64,000 nt of DNA from Ischnura elegans (Eukaryota > Arthropoda > Insecta > Odonata > Coenagrionidae): NCBI RefSeq assembly GCF_921293095.1, contig NW_025791658.1:2728001-2792000 (forward strand), given 5' to 3'. Made by a program: the position numbers and the translations under genes. Each line of letters begins with the position of its first letter. The first letter of the stretch is position 1. This document shows positions 37,239 to 46,450 of the stretch, piece by piece. The notes beneath the pieces are model-generated. The model was not told where the DNA came from. It searched no databases and saw only the letters and a list, made by a program, of their open reading frames with translations.

Positions 37239-38384
37239 GTCTGCGGTGCTAACGTACTACTGTCGGCGTTAAAATGGTGTGCCGCTTGACTTTGCAAATT
37301 TATATCTGGACTTCAGTGCATGCCATAATTATATATAATAGATCATTGTACAGGACATTTTATTTTCAATTCCTATTTACTTTATAATTTATGAAAAATT
37401 AAAAAATTTAGACACGGGAGAGCAATAAATGACTCCGCGCACCGTAAAATCAGCCGTTTCGTCAACTTCATGAACTTTGTAACTCAACCTAGGGATAACT
37501 ACTACGTCTACAACATTCATCTTCTACAAAAAGTAGCAAACATTTATGTAGATTAATAAAATGGCTTTTGCGTATTTCTTAACGCATATTGTGTTGCAAA
37601 ATAACAAAAATGTTTAAATACTATCTTGTCCTACAGTTTACCCCGAAATAAAAAATTAAATTGATAGAAACACTTCTTAATTTATTTGAAAATTTTCTAT
37701 GATCCATAGTCTATAACAATATTTATATTTGTGAATGTCAGCAACTTCTATTAATGTCATGTTGCCAAACGGGGCCGCGCCAGGCCAGTGCTGGTTACCA
37801 GGAAGTAAAGTTTAGCGCGCAAGACGTGGCAACGCAGCTTTCGTTCGCTCCGGCGTAGTTTTTTAATGCCCATACATAATCTATAATACATAAAAATCGT
37901 GTGTTTTTGGATCATAGAAAAATTGCAATTAAAGTCAGACGTATTCCTATCAATTTTATTTTTTCTTTCGGGGTAAACTGTAGGACTAGATAACGTTTAA
38001 ACATTTTCGATATTTTACAACAAAATATGCGTTTAAAAAATACGCCAAGGCCACTTTATTAATCTACATTAATGATTGAAATTTTTTGTTAAAAATAAAT
38101 GTTTTAGACGTAGTAGTTTTCCCTAGGTTGAGTTACAAAGTTCATGAAGTTGACAAAACGGCTGATTTTACGGTGCGCGGAGTCATTTATTGCTCTCCCG
38201 TGTCTACATTTTTTAATTTTTCATAAATTAAAAAATAAATTAGAATTGAGAAGTAAATTCCTTTAAAATGACGTAATATTCATTATTATGGCATGCACTG
38301 AAGTCCAGATATAAATTTGCAAAGTACAGCGGCACATCAATTTGACGCCGAGAGTAGGTACGTTCACAGCAGTGAAAGGGTTAA
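37239..38384. mobile_element. Large inverted-repeat (fold-back) element, ~470-bp arms
   Basis: The left arm (37,239-37,705) and right arm (37,905-38,384) are inverted, diverged copies. Shared landmarks include TTTGCAAATTTATATCTGGA, CTTCAGTGCATGCC, ACTCCGCGCACCGTAAAATC, CTACAGTTTACCCCGAAA and TTTTCTATGATCCA. The spacer (~200 bp) is GC-richer (about 37,768-37,855). The right end finishes GTGAAAGGGTTAA. A single arm copy is at 31,800-32,060. No coding region was seen, so it is either a fold-back transposon or two head-to-head copies of one repeat. Confidence 0.8.
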
Positions 38385-38556
38385 GAAACGTGACCAATAA
38401 TGAAGAAAAAATATTCAACTGTATTCAGAAATAAATAACAAAGAATGGTAAATTTCATTGGGCGGTGCGAGGAGCAATGGAAAATAGTAATATATATTTT
38501 TTTTAGATTACGAGATGTGGGTCAATTGTAAATATTATTTATTTTTTCCAAACTTT

Positions 38557-38595
38557 GCCAACGTTTCGGACATTATATTTGTCCATCCTCAGGGC
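38557..38595 (-). ncRNA. Hammerhead-like motif, left arm
   Basis: Minus strand, 39 nt: GCC (outer stem), CTGAGGA, extra T, GGAC hairpin with 9-nt loop closing to GTCC, GAAA, CGTT, GGC (outer stem). Outer stem GCC/GGC and stem II GGAC/GTCC are fully paired. It is identical to 38,815-38,853. The extra T between CTGANGA and stem II departs from the canonical hammerhead. Confidence 0.5.
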
Positions 38596-38814
38596 TATAA
38601 AAATGATAATTTATGATACAAAATTAGTTAAATACAGGCAATTTTACAGTTGTTATACATTAAAATACATGGAAATACATATTCAAAATTTACCTTTAAG
38701 TCTGATGTTGTTTTTATTTATTTATTTACAATTTGGTTGCTTTGGTTGTTTTATTTACAACTGTAAAATTGCCTGTATTTAACTAATTTTGTATCATAAA
38801 TTATCATTTTTATA

Positions 38815-38853
38815 GCCCTGAGGATGGACAAATATAATGTCCGAAACGTTGGC
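38815..38853 (+). ncRNA. Hammerhead-like motif, right arm
   Basis: Plus-strand twin of 38,557-38,595: GCC-CTGAGGA-T-GGAC...GTCC-GAAA-CGTT-GGC. A transcript crossing the whole inverted repeat would carry one motif in sense and one in antisense, so only one could fold as the motif per strand. Confidence 0.5.
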
Positions 38854-39192
38854 AAAGTTTGGAAAAAATAAATAATATTTACAATTGACCCACATCTCGT
38901 AATCTAAAAAAAAATATATATATATAATAAGGGGTCGTGAAGCATAAAGTTTGAAAATAGTAATGGTGCAAGTGAAATGGATAAACGCGGAAGGAAACCC
39001 GGAAGAATCGCTGCCTACCGCCATAATCTCCGCGGAAGCCTGCTTGGAAACGATTGATTATTGACTTGTTTTCGCTCAATGACTCGTGAGTCTATTGATT
39101 CCCTCGGCGATTCAATCACCTGAACGAATCAATCGTGAACGAACTGTCGCGATCATACAAAAACAGTGCCTTCACATGACGATTATTATTAA

Positions 39193-39611
39193 CCGGGTAA
39201 CGCCTGAATTAAATATTTCATTCGAAATTTTTCGTAATATTCAATATTAAAGTCAATTAAAGTCTGGTGCTTTAGCAAAAATAGTTTTGAATACATTGAC
39301 TGGTACCGTGTGGTACCGCTAGGCCCTTAAGTGGTCCAAAAATTGAAATTAAATATTTCAAATTTCACATTTTATTGCCAAAATCGATAAATATTTTCTA
39401 TTTTTCGCAAAAATAAAAGATTCATTTCATTCAAAATTACTGAAAAATTGTCAAATCTTGCTTAAAAAACTTAACTTTTCTGGAAAACGTAGTTATGCTT
39501 ATCAGTTTAAAACTCTATAAATGCCGAACAAATTACAATAAATAGCAAAAAATGTTCGTTTAATATTGCACTACCAACTGGTACCAAGTGGTACCGCTAG
39601 GCGTTAACGGG
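39193..39611. mobile_element. piggyBac-like MITE, 419 bp, TTAA target
   Basis: Flanked by TTAA on both sides (39,189-39,192 and 39,612-39,615). The ends are CCGGGTAACGCCTG (left) and CCCGTTAACGCCTAG (right, complement). The subterminal GGTACCG-type repeats GTGGTACCGCTAGGC occur near both ends, and here they are direct repeats. Precise insertion is proved by the empty paralogous site at 40,982-40,996, which reads GATTATTATTAACAT with no insert. There is no coding capacity. Confidence 0.92.
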
Positions 39612-39800
39612 TTAACATAAAAGGAAATGAGGTAAAGTTCCTGCGAAATACAATACAAGGTTCTCACATCGAGTTGGTTAATTTCTCCATTTCACTGTCC
39701 CTTCTTTTATTTCATACAGCAGTAGATTATAATTCTTTTTCACACCGTTCCTGTCACTTTTTCTCCACGTAATTCTTACTTTTATGCCAACCTTTTAAGA
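39612..39800 (+). repeat. ~185-bp duplicated segment, copy 1
   Basis: TTAACATAAAAGGAAATGAG ... TTCTTACTTTTATGCCAA matches 40,993-41,170 at roughly 85-90% by eye. The MITE at 39,193 entered this copy at its left TTAA; copy 2 is uninterrupted. Confidence 0.9.
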
Positions 39801-40992
39801 CCGAACTAACTTACTAACTGAGTTGTTATTATTTTTTGTGTATCTATCTATGTATTTATTTTACTACTAATTAAGAGATTTTATGAAAGAAAACCCGAAC
39901 AAAAATTGTCAAACGCGTCCGTCAAGCATGTTACCAAATGGGAACACGTCTAAAATTTTGCCATTCGAGACTCAAATCACCGATGGCGGCGCTGAAAGCA
40001 GTGACGTGATTTGCCAATATGGCTGACGCATCGAGGATATTGTTGTTATGATAACATAGGTAAAATAGGATGAGTCGTCGAGTCAATGCGATAATTAAAG
40101 AAGAAAATATCTAATAAGGTTTTCTTGTCTTTGAGGTGGTATTTCAATTCCCACGGGTAATGACAAATGGCAGTTAAGATGAAGGAATTAATAAATTTCA
40201 GCTGAAATATCCTCTACTATCTCGCGGACATTATTCAAAGGGTTCCTAATGATCATAAATGAGTGACTGCGATAAAAATAATATTATTTTCAGCCGGCTA
40301 GAAAATAAAAATTGCAATACGTCGGTTTCCCCAAGTGCATTAAATGAACAAACCACCGTCCCAGTAAATGATGCACTGTAGCAAAAATGGCGACTGAAAA
40401 GGCATTTTACATTAATATGAATGCTTAAAATATATTACTCGCGACGTTATGATGGCTTAATACCAAAAATATAATTGGAAAAATCAGTAAATTCCCAGAA
40501 ATACCAATTATTTGTCAACGTGGTTTCCTTAGTTATCCTCGGAGCTCTACTTCCGACTTCGGCCAATAGTTGGCGTATTGCTTGCCTGGATTCTCGAATT
40601 GCTCGAAAAATAAATTCACACTTGACCGAAAAACTAAGTTTAACGTCGCAATATAAAATGAATGATCTTTTGATTAAATCAGCTTTTGTTACTGCAAAGC
40701 GAGTGTAAGGAAAGATATCGAATAAACTCAATACTCAATACAGAGGTGATGAAAATAATAACCAACTATGAAAATGCATAATTTATACCCAATGAACACA
40801 AAAAAGTCATGAAATTTACTTTAAAAATAATTCCATACATCTTTTACGTAAAAAATCAATGAAAGTAATCACATATACGAAATAAAATTCTCATGAATTT
40901 TTATAAATATTTTCACATTGGGAATATTAGAAAGTAAACGGTTGATAATAAAATCCCATTCTTGTGACACCAAAAGTTGACGATTATTATTA
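39801..40992. other. Intergenic stretch, nothing recognised
   Basis: AT-rich. Open frames of 77 and 94 codons overlap on opposite strands at 40,447-40,731, with no recognisable domain; I do not call a gene. Confidence 0.5.
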
Positions 40993-41170
40993 ACATAAAA
41001 GGAAATGAGGTAGAGTTCCTGCGAGATACAAGGCAAGGTTCTCACATCGAGTTGGTTAACTTCTCCATTTCACTGTCCCTTCTTTTATTACATACAGTAA
41101 GAGAATATAATTCTTTTTCACACCGCTTGTGTAACTTCTTCGCCAAGTAATTCTTACTTTTATGCCAATC
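40993..41170 (+). repeat. ~185-bp duplicated segment, copy 2 (empty site)
   Basis: Uninterrupted paralogue of 39,612-39,800. With the preceding GACGATTATTATTAA it preserves the pre-insertion target of the piggyBac-like MITE. Confidence 0.9.
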
Positions 41171-41694
41171 TATCGCGTGTACACCTGCAGTGTCTACATT
41201 TATATTATAATCCCTTCCTTAAAAATTCCGCTAGACCAAGAGTTAACGGTGATCGTAACGATAACTATGAATATTTGTGCCAAAGATTTTTTAAAATTAT
41301 AAATTACTATGGGGAGAATCCAAGATTTAAATTTAAAAAATACGTATAAAATACGAAACCGATAATTTTCCCCGGCCAAATTATTTTGTTAATTTCGGGA
41401 ATAATGACGCACGGATTACGAATACGACAGAGCCATAACAGGCTACGCTATAGCCTTAGATTTTTTGATTAATTTTGAACAAATATCTTTCAGAGGGACA
41501 CTTAGAATAGTGCCTACTGTACCAAAAGGTCCCACTGAAAAGATGAATTGAGGTAAGGATCGTAAAGGTAATCTCCTTCGATACTAACACCAATTTAACT
41601 TCACGCAACTCTGTACTCCATTGAGATGCTGCTATATTATTAATATTATTTAAATAACAATTTATAATATAGATATATATTTATAATAAATAAA

Positions 41695-42400
41695 TATAAA
41701 TTATAATTATAACATAAAAAAACCCAGGTTGGCCAGAATCATTGTACACAAAAGATAAAAAACCTTCCTCAGAGTTAGGTAGGAGACTGTAGGTAAAGGA
41801 TAGCTGAGGGAAGGGGAAATAGTGGGGAGGTAGGGTCCAAAGGGGGGCGGGGGAAAGAGTGTGCTGAGGCAATTAAAGGATTATCGGTTGATATTTAAGC
41901 CGGGAGGAAGAAATGCTTTAAATAGCCATGTGTACGTTAAGTCAATGGAATTAAGCTTGAGTGGGTGGTCTGTGGGGGGAAGGGAGGCTAAAACTGATAC
42001 ATTGTAACAGTCATTGAATTGACGCTGATGAGTGGCCGCATGTTTCGCCACCGGGAAGGACGCAAAGTCAGAGGAAGTGCAAGATGTCCTGTGGTTATTG
42101 ATCCTTAGGTTAAGGGGGGTTGAGGATTTGCCTATATAAAAGGAGGGACAGTGTTGACATTGGATGAGGTAAACTACATTCTTGGAAGTACAAGAGGCCG
42201 CAGGGGGTGGTGGTAGACAGGAGACGAGATGACTGGGGATAGAAGGAGAGGTAAAAATTGGGCAGGTCTTGCATCTGGGACGACCGCAGGGCGAATGTGT
42301 ACTATTGGGAGAAGTGGGTGACTTATGTAAGGGGTTCGTTGAGCGGAATAAACCTGAAAGATTTGCAGGTCGTCTGAATGTGACATTTGGGGGTTTGGAA
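41695..42400 (-). mobile_element. 5'-truncated Penelope-like element with 21-bp target duplication
   Basis: The insert lies between two copies of a 21-bp A/T-rich repeat (41,674-41,694 and 42,401-42,421, beginning TATATATTTATAATAAATAA). Comparison with the tRNA-Asp copy at 31.5 kb shows that the ~0.7 kb is absent there. It carries the 3' part of a PLE ORF, a pyrimidine-rich 3' UTR and no poly(A). Confidence 0.85.
41881..42399 (-). pseudogene. Penelope-like ORF, C-terminal 172 codons with GIY-YIG nuclease
   Basis: The frame is open from the truncation at 42,399 to TAA at 41,881. Visible features are a cysteine cluster CGRPRCKTC (residues 38-46), the nuclease start VVYLIQCQHC with FYIGK (GIY and YIG parts, about 75-91), LRINNHR (Arg99, His103), VAKHAATH (about 118-124) and the ending W...FLPPGLN. 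This is the linker zinc finger plus GIY-YIG domain of EN+ Penelope-like retroelements, which nick target DNA for retrotransposition. The catalytic Glu expected just before Trp158 is not seen (Asp153 is nearest). The reverse transcriptase part is missing, so it cannot work alone. Confidence 0.88.
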
Positions 42401-42520
42401 TATATATTTATAATAAATAAAATTTAAATATAAATTTATAATATTTTGACTTGCATGAAAAGGTAAAAGCAATGATGATGAAGCAACGTAAGCAATGATG
42501 ATGATCGACAAAAAAAAGAC

Positions 42521-42592
42521 CTCCCCGGCGGGGAATCGAACCCCGGTCTCCCGCGTGACAGGCGGGGATACTGACCACTATACTACCGAGGA
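42521..42592 (-). tRNA. tRNA-Asp (GTC), second copy
   Basis: 72 nt on the minus strand, differing from 31,435-31,506 at one D-loop base (GGTCAG instead of GGTAAG). Acceptor stem, anticodon loop CTGTCAC, T arm, A box and B box are intact. A T8 terminator follows (seen as A8 at about 42,511-42,518). It looks functional. Confidence 0.97.
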
Positions 42593-42638
42593 CTGTGAAG
42601 TGGTAGGCGATTTTTGTGCATCTAATCCGTGTGTTGTA

Positions 42639-42641
<3 letters not shown>

Positions 42642-42673
<32 letters not shown>
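42642..42673 (+). repeat. (GT)n microsatellite
   Basis: Uninterrupted GT dinucleotides, about 16 units, just upstream of the minus-strand tRNA-Asp. Confidence 0.95.
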
Positions 42674-42676
<3 letters not shown>

Positions 42677-42699
42677 AAAATCACTTCGGCGGTTTATCT

Positions 42700-42930
42700 T
42701 ACTTTTATCTAAGTTTTTTTTAGTTTATTTTCAGCTGATTTGCAGCCATTGTTCTTCCCATTCTCGTCAGATATTTCTTCAAGCCATTATCTCTTTCGGC
42801 TAAGACCGGTATTTGATCAGTACCTAGCAGCATATTAATTCTCTCCATTGTCGCGCGAAAAAAATTGAAACAACGATAAAAAAAGATACATTGCCGTTAA
42901 ATAAAATAAACGTTAAAATGGAAAAAATAT
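42700..42930 (+). repeat. ~220-bp dispersed duplication, copy 1 (copy 2 at 44,700-44,920)
   Basis: TTATTTTCAGCTGAT, GCCATTGTT, TCAGAT.TT and GGCTAAGAC occur in the same order and spacing at both places, 2 kb apart. Identity is unknown; the two copies bracket the nested LINE/PLE block at 43.07-44.62 kb. Confidence 0.65.
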
Positions 42931-43071
42931 CTTTTAACTAAAAAATGTATAAAAACAATAAAATCAAGAAAAATGAAAATTGTGTGTTTATATTTTTGTG
43001 TCCAATCGATCAACTCCCGATTCATTTGTCGGTTAGGTATTATTGTAACTAGATATAAGAAGGAATAAGTA

Positions 43072-44130
43072 TTGCTGGAGTAAAAATAAGATGCATTAGA
43101 TTTGCTGGTGACATGGTGGTTTTAGCCGAGGACATAGAGTCGTTACAGATATTGGTAACATGGTTGGAGGAGGGAATAGAAACATTATTATTAGAGTATT
43201 CTACCGATTAAGGTAGGTTTGCATGGAGTACTAAAGAAGTGATCTGGGAGCCTTCCTTTCCTTCCATTACCGCCTTCTTCAATTCACTATAAGGCCTATT
43301 CCCTTTCGATCTATCTAAAAATCCTATTCTTTTCCTTCCCCTCCCTCGTTTCTCTAACATTCTACCCTCTAACTCTGTTTTCAACATCCCCTCCCCGCTG
43401 AGTACTCCCTCCATCCATACCTTCTGTCTCCTCCGTACCTCATCCAAAAGCTGCCTCTCCTCGCCAACCATATCCAGCACTTCGTCGTTCCTTTTCCTTT
43501 TACGTCCATTTCACCCTCTCCATTCTTATCCATACCCACATGTCTAATGCCTCCAATCTTCTCTCGTCTTCTTTCCTCAGTGTCCACGTTTCCGCACCGT
43601 AGAGAGCTACGCTCCAAATCAAACTCTTCACTAACCTTTTCTTTAAACTCTTACTCAACGATCCTCTCAGAAGCTCCTTCCTGTTCATGAACGCCTCCTT
43701 CGCTAATACTATTCTCTTCCTTATGTCCTTACTACTGTATCCGTTTTCCTCTAATGTGCTGCCCAAATAGTTAAACTGCTCTACCTGTTCAAGTTTTTCC
43801 CCACCTACTTTGATCTTGAGTCTCACAATAGAAACATATGGAATGAAAATAAACATAATAAAGACTAATGATATATAAGTTAGAAATGTAGATGGTTTGA
43901 GCGTGAAGACAGAAGAAGATGAAATACAGATTGGGAGATCCTACAGCTACTTCGATAACTGGAGACCGGAGAAGTATAGGAGAAATAAAAAAGAAGGATA
44001 GGAATGGCGAAAGAAGTTTTCAAGAAGAAGAAAAGAGCCTTGTGTAACAAGGCACTGGAATTAAAATTGAGAAAGAGATTGGTGAAATGCTATGTGTGGA
44101 GTGTGTTTATATGTATGGACGATGAGGAAG
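43072..44130 (+). pseudogene. LINE family C reverse transcriptase fragment, split by another LINE
   Basis: The first part (43,072-43,185) reads RCIRFAGDMVVLAEDIESLQ: the palm motif FADD with its first Asp changed to Gly. The second part (43,838-44,130) contains KINIIKTND and, in shifted frames, KRLVKCYVWSVF. Removing the insert 43,186-43,826 and one copy of its target duplication joins EEGIETYGMKINIIKTND in frame, as expected downstream of the FADD motif. An in-frame stop after KTNDI and the G for D change show that the copy was already dead or decayed afterwards. Confidence 0.85.
43186..43826 (-). pseudogene. LINE family A, 5'-truncated copy with 11-bp target duplication
   Basis: Flanked by AATAGAAACAT at 43,175-43,185 and 43,827-43,837. 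On the minus strand it encodes KVGGEKLEQVEQFNYLGSTL, KRLVKSLIWSVALYGAETWT, a frameshift near 43,500, then KRNDEVLDMVGEERQLLDEV and GRGRKRIGFLDRSKGNRPYS. It ends CTACCTTAATCGGTAGAATA plus an ATA-type tail. It is the same family as 20,112-20,600, but this copy reaches further 5'. Confidence 0.9.
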
Positions 44131-44257
44131 GCAAACACTATACTGGTAGGGTAACCCCTTCATATTTTATCAATATTTCAAAAACTTTATGGTATTCATG
44201 ACATTTTATCACAAGTTAACACGATTATGTTCGCGTTTCTTGAACAAGTATGTCGGG

Positions 44258-44400
44258 GCCAGAACACAAGATCCTCCTGGATGAGGCCAAAGCCATTGCA
44301 AGAAAATCTGCATATTATCCACGGCCTATTAGAGAGGCGATAGAAATTTCTAAACGACCTATGAATTTTAACATGGATGATGGATATAATTTAAGCCATG
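44258..44400 (+). pseudogene. Penelope-like element, extreme C-terminus
   Basis: The frame ARKSAYYPRPIREAIEISKR followed by NFNMDDGYNLSHVWKRY matches the usual end of PLE ORFs downstream of the GIY-YIG core: R.IREAIEI.K ... N.N.DDGY.LS..W. Upstream coding sequence is absent. A hammerhead-like motif follows ~180 bp downstream. Confidence 0.7.
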
Positions 44401-44575
44401 TGTGGAAGAGATATATTTCGAAAATTTAATAACAATATTCCACTTTTCATCTTCCTTTTTTATAGTAGATGTTTTAAAGAAGTTGGCTTTTATTTTATCT
44501 TTATTTACTTTTTTAAATACCTTGACAACAATGGACCAGTTTTTCCAACGGTACGATAGATGTTTATATTTTCAT

Positions 44576-44617
44576 TCTCCTGACGACGTTCTCAGTAAGT
44601 GGAATGAAACGTTGAGA
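44576..44617 (+). ncRNA. Hammerhead-like motif downstream of PLE C-terminus
   Basis: TCTC (outer stem), CTGACGA, extra C, GTTC...GGAAT hairpin (with one G.T pair), GAAA, CGTT, GAGA (outer stem). The outer stem TCTC/GAGA is fully paired and differs in sequence from GCC/GGC at 38.5 kb, so pairing is kept while sequence changes. Its position 3' of a PLE ORF end fits the published association of hammerheads with PLE terminal repeats. Confidence 0.5.
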
Positions 44618-45279
44618 CAAATATTAAGCACGCCGACGTACATCCGAATATGGATTATAATAGTGCATGATTGGTGTACGGTGTAGAAAATAATTTCGCG
44701 GAACTACATCCCTTTTATCTCAGCTATTTTGAAGGTTATTTTCAGCTGATATCTGGCCATTGTTTTTTTTTTCATTCCTATCAGATTATTCCTCATTACG
44801 TTATGTCTTTTGGCTAAGACTGCTATGTCGAAATGCAGAAGGCAGCATGTAAATTCTTCCTCCGTTTACACATGGAAAAATTGTAGTAACAATGAAAGAG
44901 ATAATTGCCAATAAATACATCACAAAATGAAAAATTAAAAAAAAACAAAAAATAGATTATAATAAATAGAAATTAGAAAACAAAAAATATACAAAAAGAA
45001 AAATTAACATTCTATGTATATAAAAAATTTTTGTCCATTCGGACAATATCCGAAGGTGACTTTTTGAAGACATAATGATTATCAATGAGTACTCACACTG
45101 AGTACTCACGCTAGGTAATACTCACTCCTTAAAAAATCCCCTTTATCCCCCAGTAAAATATGTGCTTCCGATGTACGTGATAAATGCATACTTCAGCACC
45201 ATATACCCAAAAATATCCGCCTTCCGGACAGTTCAGCAAAAGTGATCCATCGGCAGCCGAGTGTTTGAGTATTAACTGT
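44618..45279. other. Stretch with copy 2 of the 42.7-kb duplication
   Basis: 44,700-44,920 is the second copy of the ~220-bp repeat described at 42,700. The remainder is A-rich with no gene seen. Confidence 0.5.
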
Positions 45280-45649
45280 AAGAACAAAAGTATGTACGTT
45301 GAAGTAAAACAGAAGCTGGGAAGCATATTTCGTAAGTTAACGGTGAGTCGCTCAAGGATAAGAAAATCGTAATAGCTATGAGCTATAAACCATGGCAGTT
45401 ACTTTTGCTATATACTAAACAGTTACCTTCATACTATCGAATTATTTAAACAATTTAATATTTAAAACACCTCAAATATAGAAAAAACAGCTTTTTTAAT
45501 GGTATTTTACCTCATTATATTAAAACTTAATGAAAAATGCTGTATCCAAATGATTTCAAAGCGCTGTAGCCGAACATGTACCAATTTCACTGTGCCTATG
45601 ACAGTTATCGTTATCACTATGGAATGTACGTAATTTTTTGGGGGGATAT

Positions 45650-45755
45650 CTAAATGCTGCACCTGGAATTCGAATCACAATCCCTTCGATTAGCAAACTA
45701 GATCTTTACTCGCAAAGGTACCACTATAACCCGCTGTGCTATGACCTATCTTTTC
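45650..45755 (-). mobile_element. tRNA-like (SINE-head) segment, copy 1
   Basis: On the minus strand TAGCACAGCGGGTTATAGTG resembles an A box, and GTGATTCGAATTCC resembles a B box about 50 bp later. It sits in the 45.3-46.66-kb tandem repeat and recurs at about 46,347-46,450. No functional tRNA fold is evident. Confidence 0.5.
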
Positions 45756-46346
45756 CGTACACTGGTTTTATACCTACGAAAACTCAAACAATTCGAGAAG
45801 CATTCACATGGTAATCAAATTTAATTGTACTGCCTTGATGTAAAGAACAGATGTAGTATGTATGTTGAAGTAAAACAGAGGCTGGGAAATACATTTCGTA
45901 AGTTAACGGTGTGTAGCTCAAGGATAAAGAATTTGTAAATGTTATGGCCTATAAACCATGGCAGTTATTATGGCTATATACTTAACAGTTGCCTTCATAC
46001 TATCGAATTAATTATACAATTCAATTTTTTTAACTTCAAATATAGAAAAAAAACTGCTTTATTATAATGCCTTGAAGCCGCTAAATAAGAATTTGTTATT
46101 TTTTTTACCATTTTGTCGTCATTGTTAACATATATACTTTTATGCGAATTAAAATTACATATGTTTATACTACTTAGACAAGTACTTTACTGTTTGATCT
46201 CATATAAGTTTAATTAATGAAAACAGCTTTTTCCAAACGATTTCAAAGCGCTGTATTCATGTACCTGCGACGTACATGTACCTATTTTACTGTACCTATG
46301 ACAGCTATTGTTAACACTATATAATTTATGTATTTTATTGGGGGGA

Positions 46347-46450
46347 TATCCAATTGCTACACCTGGAATTTGAATCAAAATGCCTTCGATTAGCAAACTA
46401 GATCTTTACTCACTACGGTACAACTATCCCCGGCTGCACTATAACCTATC
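46347..46450 (-). mobile_element. tRNA-like (SINE-head) segment, copy 2
   Basis: Diverged copy of 45,650-45,755; the A-box-like part is TAGTGCAGCCGGGGATAGTT and the B-box-like part TTGATTCAAATTCC is weaker. Confidence 0.45.

Larger units (their letters stand above)
36508..38384. mobile_element. Possible TTAA-flanked composite element
   Basis: TTAACCCTTTCGCTGATGTT at 36,508 and, on the other strand, TTAACCCTTTCACTGCTGTG at 38,384 are inverted and similar over about 20 bp, each starting at TTAA. This is the form expected for piggyBac-type ends. Between them lie two separate inverted repeats. Alternatively 36,508-36,570 is its own tiny element, because GCGAAAAGGTTAA at 36,558-36,570 also inverts the left end. 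Confidence 0.4.
38500..38912. repeat. Near-perfect inverted repeat, ~153-bp arms, hammerhead-like motif in each arm
   Basis: Left arm 38,500-38,652 and right arm 38,756-38,912 read the same on opposite strands with no mismatch that I can find. Both contain AGATTACGAGATGTGGGTCA, CCAAACTTTGCCAACG and AAAATTAGTTAAATACAGGC. The 103-bp spacer is unrelated. The arms therefore form a ~150-bp perfect hairpin as RNA or single-stranded DNA. Inverted terminal repeats of this kind are known for Penelope-like elements; identical arms suggest recent origin or gene conversion. Confidence 0.92.
41455..42616 (-). repeat. Duplicate of the tRNA-Asp region at 31.41-31.81 kb, with insert
   Basis: On the minus strand this region parallels 31,411-31,810. 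In order come the 24 bp before the tRNA (CAAAAATCGCC...), the tRNA itself, TTGTCGA, GCTTACGTT, ATGCAAGTC.AAAT, GTTGCGTGAA.TTAAATTGG, ATCGAAGGAGATTAC and TCATCTTTTC.GTG. The only large difference is the insert at 41,695-42,400. This is an old segmental duplication of about 400 bp carrying a tRNA gene. Confidence 0.88.

Noticed and set aside
40447-40731. 94- and 77-codon frames on opposite strands
   Set aside because: Mutual shadows in the same DNA with no recognised domain on either strand.
42040-42065. CTGATGAG word as another hammerhead core
   Set aside because: It lies antisense inside the PLE coding region and no GAAA follows at the right place.
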